Assembly (NCBI RefSeq): GCF_018069755.1
Contig: NZ_JAGQDE010000013.1
Location: 62,001-126,000, forward strand
Origin: Ideonella aquatica
Lineage (GTDB): Bacteria; Pseudomonadota; Gammaproteobacteria; Burkholderiales; Burkholderiaceae_C
Length of the DNA stretch: 64,000 nucleotides
Direction of reading: 5' to 3'
Each line of letters begins with the position of its first letter. Position 1 is the stretch's first letter. Both the position numbers and the translations under genes were made by a program. The notes beneath the pieces were generated by a model. The model saw nothing but the letters and a program-made list of their open reading frames with translations, was not told the DNA's origin and ran no database searches. This document shows positions 57,995 to 64,000 of the stretch, in pieces.

Positions 57995-58438
57995 ATGCCG
58001 TTTGCTCACTCCCGTTCATACTCGAAAAATCTAGATGTTCTTGTCGCGGTCATTACTCATCTGGGTTACACAGACTGGAACATGCGTTCGCCCAAGAATC
58101 TTGCGAAAGCTCTTGGCCTCAGCGAGGATCGGGTCCAATTTGTCCTCGATAGTTTTCCAGCCTTCTTTCGAAAGGCAGAGTTTATCTCAAGCAAAGGCAC
58201 CACCTTCTATCAGCTGCATGTGCGGCATGCGATTCGATGGAAAGATGAGAGTGCGTCCGAGACTGAATCAGCGGAGGCGCCGTTGGACCCTTCAACGGTA
58301 AATGCAATGATTGATGTTGCAGTAAAGTGTGCTGACCAAGAGCGACGCAATTCACTTGGTTACCTCACGGTAGCCGTGGCTGCATTGGTTTCAATCACCG
58401 GCGCAATCATCACGTTGTGGGCGCGGCGTGGTTGCTAA
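57995..58438 (+). CDS. Hypothetical protein with winged-helix-like N-terminus and C-terminal membrane helix
   Basis: This 147-residue protein begins at the ATG at 57995; the frame extends to 57896 but with atypical sequence. The first roughly 85 residues (KNLDVLVAVITHLGYTDWNM, KNLAKALGLSEDRVQFVLD) look like a small winged helix. The C-terminal segment LGYLTVAVAALVSITGAIIT is one membrane helix with a basic end. Base composition is clearly less GC-rich than that of the neighbouring gentisate genes, marking the start of a probably acquired block. Function unknown. Confidence 0.6.
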   Translation: MPFAHSRSYSKNLDVLVAVITHLGYTDWNMRSPKNLAKALGLSEDRVQFVLDSFPAFFRKAEFISSKGTTFYQLHVRHAIRWKDESASETESAEAPLDPSTVNAMIDVAVKCADQERRNSLGYLTVAVAALVSITGAIITLWARRGC

Positions 58439-58539
58439 CGCGGCAGTAGATGCGCGGCTTTACCGCGGGGACGCCGTGCCGAAGATGCAAGCCGCTCAAC
58501 CCACACATCCACGCTACCGTCCTAAATCACCTGCCGGCT

Positions 58540-59190
58540 ATGTCTCCACCGCAGCTTAGAGAGCACTTCCTTGAGGCAGGCAGTCCGCACGGAACGGTCG
58601 TACTGAATTGGCGCAAGACTGGGCCCGCTGAGATCGTTGCATACGCCGTCGCCTACAAGAATGCTGCTCAGAGTCTCATTGCTAGGCTTGAAGGGTCCAA
58701 CGGCTACCCCGATCACTGCGCATTCCCGATAGTCTTCTTGTACCGACACGCTATCGAGTTGTACTTGAAGGCCTTTGCCTTCAGATCTGCCCGCGCTCTA
58801 TTGGTCGAAAGTGAGCTTGAAGTCACTCTACCCAGCCTTTGGCGCGAGCACTCATTACCCAGTCTTCTTAAGATGGCTGACTTAGTAGTTCGCCAGTTAA
58901 AACCACCCGCACCTTCTGCGATTCAACACGCATTGCCTTCCGCCGCCGAATTCATTGATCAACTACACGAACTTGATCCAGGGTCCTACTCCTTTCGCTA
59001 TCCCGTCGGAACGACCGGCCTGCCATTGTTTGAGTCCACACTACGGATGAACCTTTTGGTCTTCGCGCAGCGTGCCGATTCTGCCTTGGATGAGCTTAGT
59101 GGCGCCTGCATTTACTTGGAAGAACGCTTCATCTCAACGACAGAAATCAAGTTGGCATTAGCACAACTTTCCGAAGGCGGCGCGCGGTGA
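58540..59190 (+). CDS. Hypothetical HEPN-like helical protein
   Basis: This 216-residue protein starts at the ATG at 58540. The helix AYKNAAQSLIARLEGSNGYP followed by PIVFLYRHAIELYLKAFAF resembles the core of uncharacterised HEPN-like proteins often found in mobile islands. The canonical R-x4-6-H nuclease motif is absent (Arg and His are adjacent), so RNase activity is not predicted. The second half is helical with no motif. It is AT-rich for this genome and lies between two unrelated hypothetical genes on the same strand. Confidence 0.55.
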   Translation: MSPPQLREHFLEAGSPHGTVVLNWRKTGPAEIVAYAVAYKNAAQSLIARLEGSNGYPDHCAFPIVFLYRHAIELYLKAFAFRSARALLVESELEVTLPSLWREHSLPSLLKMADLVVRQLKPPAPSAIQHALPSAAEFIDQLHELDPGSYSFRYPVGTTGLPLFESTLRMNLLVFAQRADSALDELSGACIYLEERFISTTEIKLALAQLSEGGAR

Positions 59191-59271
59191 CGCCTGACTA
59201 TCCGTTCAACAGTAATGGGTGGGGCATGCGCCGCCACTCCGCTTAACTCGCCTCCAAGACCCCATTCCCCC

Positions 59272-60423
59272 ATGTGGCGCTTCCGAAAGTCCTTCTCGCC
59301 CTTGCCAGGTGTCCGGCTCACGCTCTCGCCGAGCGGAATATCAACGTCTGTCGGCTTAGGTCCACTTCGCGTCACCAGTGGGCCGCGCGGCCAACATTTG
59401 ACTGCGAACATTCCCGGAGCAGGCCTCTCATACAGGCACCCGTTGACAGGACAAAGAGTCGACCCTCGCCCTACTCCCGAACGCCTGACCGAGCCATTTC
59501 AGTTGTCACCACCTTCCGCGCCGACGCGCGAGTTGACTATGGAGCAGATTGAGAGCGCCGGCTCCGCAGTCCTTACAACGCCAGGCATTGCAGAGTTTCG
59601 TCGTCTACTTGATCAAGCCCGCATAGAGCATGCCGAAATAGCTCGAGCGCTTGACCACGCAATAAAACTTGAATGCGCGGCAACGGCGAAGTATCGGGCC
59701 TGGAGAAATGGTTGGCTTCTACGCCGTATTCTGAAGAAGCGCTATGAAGAACTGGCTCTCACATCGACCGAGGCTCGCGATCGAAAAACGGAACTTGAGG
59801 AGCAAGAAGAGCTCGCGAGATTATCTACCCAGATTGATGTACCTATTTCCCTCAAGTCAACCTTCTCTCGTTTCTCGGACACATTTGCCCAGTTGGCTCG
59901 GTCCACGCGATTATGGGACACAGTGAGCCATCGCTCGATTAATCAATTCGCCGAGCGAACATTGGCCGCACGCGCTGTGGAACGAAAGTCTGTCAAGTTC
60001 GCACTTGGTAGATGCGAAGTAATCCGATCGGACTGGCTCGTCCCGCACCTGGAGAACGCTAACGGCGGCGATATCTACCTCTATCCTTTGTTCGTTGTGT
60101 ACTTCGCCGGTGAACAGAACTTCGCACTTCTTGAATATAAGGATCTAAACGTCAGCTTCGGAGTAACAAGGTTTCACGAAGAGGAGGAGGTCCCTACGGA
60201 CTCAGAGATTGTGGGCAGGACATGGGCAAGAACGAACAAGGATGGAAGCCCCGACCGTCGTTTCAAGGAAAACTATGAAATTCCAGTTGTCCAATACGCA
60301 AGGCTCACCCTTCAGTCTGCAACCGGCCTCAACGAGGAATACATGCTCAGTAATGTCCAAGCAGTTGAGGCGTTTGCCAAGGAATGGAAATCGTTGGTCG
60401 AGTGCATCACACGAGGAGCCTGA
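59272..60423 (+). CDS. DUF4236-domain protein with long C-terminal region
   Basis: This 383-residue protein starts at the ATG at 59272. The first 60 residues form a DUF4236 domain (WRFRKSFSPLPGVRLTLSPS, GPRGQHLTANIPGAGLSY). Residues about 100-200 are charged and probably coiled coil (ALTSTEARDRKTELEEQEEL). The C-terminal 170 residues have a beta-rich look (IYLYPLFVVYFAGEQNFALL) and no recognised fold. DUF4236 proteins are usually about 50-100 residues or have a membrane C-terminus, so the long soluble tail is unusual. Function unknown. Confidence 0.65.
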   Translation: MWRFRKSFSPLPGVRLTLSPSGISTSVGLGPLRVTSGPRGQHLTANIPGAGLSYRHPLTGQRVDPRPTPERLTEPFQLSPPSAPTRELTMEQIESAGSAVLTTPGIAEFRRLLDQARIEHAEIARALDHAIKLECAATAKYRAWRNGWLLRRILKKRYEELALTSTEARDRKTELEEQEELARLSTQIDVPISLKSTFSRFSDTFAQLARSTRLWDTVSHRSINQFAERTLAARAVERKSVKFALGRCEVIRSDWLVPHLENANGGDIYLYPLFVVYFAGEQNFALLEYKDLNVSFGVTRFHEEEEVPTDSEIVGRTWARTNKDGSPDRRFKENYEIPVVQYARLTLQSATGLNEEYMLSNVQAVEAFAKEWKSLVECITRGA

Positions 60424-60554
60424 TTTTACACCGCAGCCAACACGCTAACGTGTGGCCCCAATCACAGGTGGCAATGGGGTGCGCCAAATTTGTGCCAGCA
60501 CTCCGGGTGCGGCAAACTTTGACGATATGCAGCGGTATTGATTGGAGGTCGAAA

Positions 60555-61094
60555 GTGACCGAAAAGCACTGGCTTGACTATCTTGCGGCACTTGGCTCTA
60601 TTGCAACACCCATCCTTGTTCTCGCATTAACTGCTATTGGCTGGAAGTTGCGCCGCCGCGTTGAGCGCCAACTAGAACTTGAAGACAAGTTACGTGAAGA
60701 TCGCATCACAATCTACAATCATATACTTGAGCCGTTCATCATCTTGCTCATGACGGATGCTGCCTGGCAGCATGATAAACAGAACAGAGCAAGAGATAAG
60801 AGCGACATTGCCCTAGGAAAGATGCTGTCGCTAGAATATCGAAAAATCGCATTCAAGCTCTCGCTTGTTGGCTCAGACGCGGTTGTGCTCGCGTACAACG
60901 ACCTATTTCAACATTTCTATTCCCAAGGTGAAGCACCAAATGCGTCAGAGGAGAACTTGAAAATTATGATGGGGCTTCTTGGCAGGTTTCTTCTTGAAAT
61001 CCGGCGGAGTATGGGAAATGAAGCGACGCAATTGAACCAATGGCAAATGCTAGAGTGGTTCATTACTGACGCGCGGAAGTGGCGAAATACATAA
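60555..61094 (+). CDS. Hypothetical membrane-anchored helical protein
   Basis: This 179-residue protein starts with GTG at 60555, supported by GGAGG at 60544-60548; a longer frame overlapping the preceding gene has no support. One N-terminal membrane helix (YLAALGSIATPILVLALTAI) is followed by a basic stretch and a long helical domain with charged heptads (RVERQLELEDKLREDRITIY). No family was recognised. Topology predicts a cytoplasmic C-terminus. Strongly AT-rich codons compared with the flanking chromosome. Confidence 0.6.
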   Translation: MTEKHWLDYLAALGSIATPILVLALTAIGWKLRRRVERQLELEDKLREDRITIYNHILEPFIILLMTDAAWQHDKQNRARDKSDIALGKMLSLEYRKIAFKLSLVGSDAVVLAYNDLFQHFYSQGEAPNASEENLKIMMGLLGRFLLEIRRSMGNEATQLNQWQMLEWFITDARKWRNT

Positions 61095-61252
61095 ACCGTC
61101 TACAGGATCTTCCCCGTGAGTCAACGGCGATTGGCGGTGTCCCACCAATGTCAAACCGCGTTCGTGCACAAAGAAGTAAATGTTGATTGCCAGTGCCAGC
61201 TTGGAGGGACAGTCCGCACAACTATCCCGCCAGATCATCCTAGGTTGCACAA

Positions 61253-61729
61253 ATGACGCTGAGTCTAGCTGCGGAAGAAGTCCTTCGGGATTGCGAGAAT
61301 GCACTGAGTTTCCTCCAGGAGGAAACCGATCCTAGCAAGTTCAGGCTCTTCTGGCTGGCCGCTGTTGCAGGGCTTCGATCGGTTGGACACGTCCTCGACA
61401 AGGTAGATTCGTTGGAACAGCCGAAGCTCGGCGCAGCAGCCAGAGCTGCCTATAGTCGATGGAAGCAGGAGCCAGAAAACAATCAGATATTTTGGCAATT
61501 CATTGATAATGAGAGAAATTCTCTTCTCAAAGAGGGTGAGCCTGCGGTATATCCTGTTCCTCATCGACTTTTGATCGATGCAGATTTCGTCTACGACGGC
61601 GACTTCGATTTATTCGCTCCAATACTTAAGGGACCGTACATCGGGGAGGATTGCCGTGACGTTCTTGGCCTTGCGGTTTCTTGGTGGAAGGAACAAATCA
61701 ATGCGATTAAACGCGAAGCTCAAATCTAG
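61253..61729 (+). CDS. Hypothetical cytoplasmic protein
   Basis: This 158-residue protein starts at the ATG at 61253 and lacks a strong ribosome-binding site (a weak GG at -8). The N-terminal half is helical (EVLRDCENALSFLQEETDPS, FRLFWLAAVAGLRSVGHVLD) and the middle contains a YSRWKQEPENNQIFWQFIDN segment. This pattern recurs in uncharacterised island proteins, but no function is known to me. The gene is well separated from its neighbours (158 and 150 bases), so it may have its own promoter. Confidence 0.55.
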   Translation: MTLSLAAEEVLRDCENALSFLQEETDPSKFRLFWLAAVAGLRSVGHVLDKVDSLEQPKLGAAARAAYSRWKQEPENNQIFWQFIDNERNSLLKEGEPAVYPVPHRLLIDADFVYDGDFDLFAPILKGPYIGEDCRDVLGLAVSWWKEQINAIKREAQI

Positions 61730-61879
61730 TCGCTCGGACTGCACCACCGTTCCACCCTAAGTCCACAAGCGAGTCATCGCTGGGCGCGACCACGTGTCTG
61801 CGGCCAAGCAGTTTCAAGATAGGGCATCACCAGTAGGTCCGCACATTTTCATAAGCCGTTAGAAGGCAAGGAGGAGTCC

Positions 61880-62290
61880 GTGGCTCTAATCAAATGTCCT
61901 GAGTGTTCGACTCAAGTTTCCGATAAAGCAGCGAGTTGCCCTTCCTGCGGCTACCCTCTCGCCGATGCAACTCCCGTTGAAGGCGGCGTCCAGGCACAAC
62001 GAACGCCGGCTCAAGTAAATTATCCTCCTACTGTGAAAATATCAAAAAGCAGGGGCGCATACATCATCCTTGGAATTTTGTTCGGGTACATTGGCTTTCA
62101 TAATTTTTATTCAGGACACAATCTGCGAGGCGCAGTGAAATTTGGAGTCTTCATCCTCACTTTCGCCCTGGATGCTTCCACGCGCTTTTATACAGGATTC
62201 TCAATTGTTGCGATGGTGATATTTGCACTCTGGTCTCTTATTGAAATCGTCACCGTCAAGAACGATGCTGCCGGATACTCAATGTCTTAG
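61880..62290 (+). CDS. Zinc-ribbon TM2-domain membrane protein
   Basis: This 136-residue protein starts with GTG at 61880, supported by AAGGAGGAG. A zinc ribbon opens it, with two CxxC pairs (KCPECSTQVS, ASCPSCGYPL). The TM2 domain follows: GAYIILGILFGYIGFHNFYS, then two membrane helices. TM2 proteins occur widely, often next to defence or mobile genes, and their role is unclear. It is the last gene of the AT-richer block; the next gene is on the opposite strand with normal GC-rich codons. Confidence 0.72.
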   Translation: MALIKCPECSTQVSDKAASCPSCGYPLADATPVEGGVQAQRTPAQVNYPPTVKISKSRGAYIILGILFGYIGFHNFYSGHNLRGAVKFGVFILTFALDASTRFYTGFSIVAMVIFALWSLIEIVTVKNDAAGYSMS

Positions 62291-62418
62291 CTATTTATGG
62301 TGGAATTCATTGTACTTTGGTCGGACCTGCGAATTTCAAAAGTCGACCCCGACGGAGCCTCAGCGCTGACGCAGTATTGACAACGGTGGTGTCGGCGTAT
62401 TGAGCTCGTGTCCGCTGT

Positions 62419-63885
62419 TCAGGGATGCGCCGCAATCACCTCCGCCACCGCCGCCGTCAACCTTGTCCCATACCCCATGTGCAGAAACTCATTCGGCCCA
62501 TGCGCATTGCTCTTGGGCCCCAGCACGCCGCAGACCATCATCTGCGCCGCCGGGAAGCCCTGTTGCAGCAGGTTCATCAGCGGGATGGTGCCGCCCTGGC
62601 CGATGAAGCCCAGCGGGGCGCCGAAGTGGCGGCGTGAAGCGCGGTCCATGGACTGCTCCAGCCACGGCGCCAGTGAGGGCGCGTTCCAGCCGGTGGCGCC
62701 CCAGTTGTCCATGCGGCCGTCGGGCTCGAAGGTGACCTTGGCGTTGTAGGGCGCGTTGTCTTCCAGCAGCGCCTTCAGCGCCACCGCGGCCTCGTGGCCG
62801 GGCACCAGCGGGGGCAGGCGCAGGCTCAGCTTGAAGGCGGTGTAGGGGCGCAGCACGTTGCCGGCGTTGGCCAGCGCGGGCATGCCGTCGACCCCGGTGA
62901 TGCTGAGCGTGGGGCGCCAGGTGCGGTTCAGCAGCGCCTCGACCGGGTCGGTGGTGGTGGGCAGGGTGAAGCCGCCGTCGGCGCCGCAGGCCCAGGGGTA
63001 GCGCTTCCAGACCTCGTCGCCCAGGATGGCGGCGGTGGCGCGGGCCTGGGCGATGCGGTCGGTGGGGATCTCGCAGTGGAAGGCGGCGGGCAGCAGGCGG
63101 CCGCTCTGGGACTCTTCCAGCCGGTCCAGCACCATGCGCATGATGCGGAAGGTGGAGGGCACCAGGCCGCTGGCGTCGCCCGAGTGGATGCCTTCGGTCA
63201 GGATCTCCACCTTCAGCGTGCCGGTGATGTTGCCGCGCAGGCTGGAGGTCAGCCACAGCTGGTCGTAGTTGCCGGCGCCCGAGTCCAGGCAGACCACCAG
63301 GCTGACGTCGCCCAGGCGGCCCTTCAGGGCGTCCAGGTAGGCGGGCAGGTCGTACGAGCCCGATTCCTCGCAGGTCTCGATCAGGCCGACGATGCGCGGG
63401 TGCGGCACGCCTTGCGCCTTCAGCGCCTCGATGGCGCTGATGCTGGCGTAGATGGCGTAGCCGTCGTCGGCGCCGCCGCGGCCATAGAGCTTGCCGTCCT
63501 CGATCTTGGGCGTCCAGGGGCCCAGGTCGGAGCGCCAGCCGCTGAACTCGGGCTGCTTGTCCAGGTGGCCGTACATCAGCACCGTTTGCGTGCTGCCGGC
63601 CTTGGTGGCGTCCAGCTCGAAAAAGATGACCGGCGTGCGGCCTTCCAGGCGCAGCACCTCCAGCCGCAGGCCGGGCACCTTGCGGCCCTCCACCCAGGCG
63701 GCGGCGTCGCGCACCACGCGGTCGATCAGGCCGTGGGCCGACCAGTCGGCGTCGAACATCGGGCTCTTGGCGGGCACGGCGATGTAGTCAACCAACTGCG
63801 GCACGATGCGCTCGCGCCAGGCGGTGTCGACAAACTCGCCCAGCAGGGCGGGATCGAGCGGGGGCAGGGTTTCTGGAGCGTTCAT
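62419..63885 (-). CDS. M20-family metallopeptidase (dipeptidase-like)
   Basis: This 488-residue protein starts at the ATG at 63885. Metal sites are visible: His and Asp in LMYGHLDKQPEFSGW, Asp in YGRGGADDGYAIYASISA, the Glu pair in ETCEESGSYDLPAYL, and the late His in SNAHGPNEFLHMGYG. The lid domain includes TEGIHSGDASGLVPSTFRIM. The sequence fits M20 peptidases acting on dipeptides or acylated amino acids; the exact substrate is unknown. Codon use returns to the GC-rich chromosomal norm here. It is convergent with the zinc-ribbon TM2 gene. Confidence 0.87.
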   Translation of the reverse strand: MNAPETLPPLDPALLGEFVDTAWRERIVPQLVDYIAVPAKSPMFDADWSAHGLIDRVVRDAAAWVEGRKVPGLRLEVLRLEGRTPVIFFELDATKAGSTQTVLMYGHLDKQPEFSGWRSDLGPWTPKIEDGKLYGRGGADDGYAIYASISAIEALKAQGVPHPRIVGLIETCEESGSYDLPAYLDALKGRLGDVSLVVCLDSGAGNYDQLWLTSSLRGNITGTLKVEILTEGIHSGDASGLVPSTFRIMRMVLDRLEESQSGRLLPAAFHCEIPTDRIAQARATAAILGDEVWKRYPWACGADGGFTLPTTTDPVEALLNRTWRPTLSITGVDGMPALANAGNVLRPYTAFKLSLRLPPLVPGHEAAVALKALLEDNAPYNAKVTFEPDGRMDNWGATGWNAPSLAPWLEQSMDRASRRHFGAPLGFIGQGGTIPLMNLLQQGFPAAQMMVCGVLGPKSNAHGPNEFLHMGYGTRLTAAVAEVIAAHP

Positions 63886-63977
63886 GCGAAGAAATCCGGG
63901 GGGATCGACGTACACACGGATTGTGCGCCGGTCCGGCTGCACTATGCTCGGTAACACCTGCATCGCGAGGAGGGATC

Positions 63978-64000
63978 ATGGGCGTCGACGACATCGGCCG
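63978..64000 (+). CDS. Start of a further gene, cut by the window edge
   Basis: ATG at 63978 is preceded by a strong GAGGAGGGA (63966-63974) and opens a frame beginning MGVDDIG, which continues past the end of the window. It is divergent from the M20 peptidase with a 92-base gap holding both promoters. Too little is visible to assign a family. Confidence 0.5.

Noticed and set aside
58438-61880. Possible integron cassette array (same-strand AT-rich genes, GCTAAC motifs after two stops)
   Set aside because: GCTAACG occurs after 58438 and near 60449, but the paired GTTRRRY core sites with matching inverted arms are missing and no integrase gene is in the window.

Overview
The window reads as chromosomal DNA of a GC-rich betaproteobacterium. 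Burkholderiales is most likely, near the Rubrivivax/Leptothrix/Ideonella/Comamonadaceae side. The grounds are red-type (form IC) RuBisCO with CbbX and a divergent CbbR, a glutathione-type gentisate pathway, a betaproteobacterial-style Tad pilus locus, and strong G/C third-position bias. Taxonomy is inference from gene content, because no rRNA or other marker gene is present.

Layout. 1-4015: an incomplete hypothetical gene, a 623-residue cysteine-rich protein without a signal peptide, and two tandem paralogous small secreted proteins. 4127-8386: an AmpG-type permease, an M48 metalloprotease, and Crp- and LuxR-type regulators. 8638-13853: a three-gene operon made of a class III cyclase/TolB-like/TPR protein, a PAP2/vanadium-haloperoxidase-fold protein with N-terminal heptapeptide repeats, and a subtilase. 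13867-17528: an MBL hydrolase and a lipoprotein gene whose last codon is split by a complete IS5-family element with 4-bp target duplication. 17707-21070: an alpha/beta hydrolase and a NatA/NatB-like ABC exporter, translationally coupled.

21012-35959: a Tad (Flp pilus) locus. The minus-strand operon runs from a Flp pilin through an OmpA-like protein, TadG/TadE-like proteins, CpaB and a secretin to a TadA with an N-terminal FHA domain, TadB, TadC and DUF192. A divergent plus-strand arm holds an Lnt-like N-acyltransferase, another TadE-like protein and two small exported proteins. TadZ and a prepilin peptidase are missing.

36151-45145: a phosphoglycolate phosphatase; a LodB-like flavoprotein paired with a 1025-residue fusion of a catalase-like heme domain to a LodA-like CTQ oxidase, which is the most unusual gene here; a lipase plus ankyrin-repeat pair that looks like effector and immunity protein; a toxin-antitoxin pair; and a decayed second antitoxin. 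45184-49163: cbbR / cbbL-cbbS-cbbX for CO2 fixation. 49168-53784: an ExoD-like protein, small membrane, TerB-like and secreted proteins, and katG. 53901-57500: a complete 3-hydroxybenzoate-to-fumarate/pyruvate gentisate operon with a MarR-type palindrome in its promoter. 57995-62290: a visibly AT-richer block of six same-strand genes, probably acquired. 62419-64000: an M20 peptidase and the start of another gene.

No tRNA, rRNA or CRISPR array was recognised. Functions rest on motifs read by eye; no database search was run.
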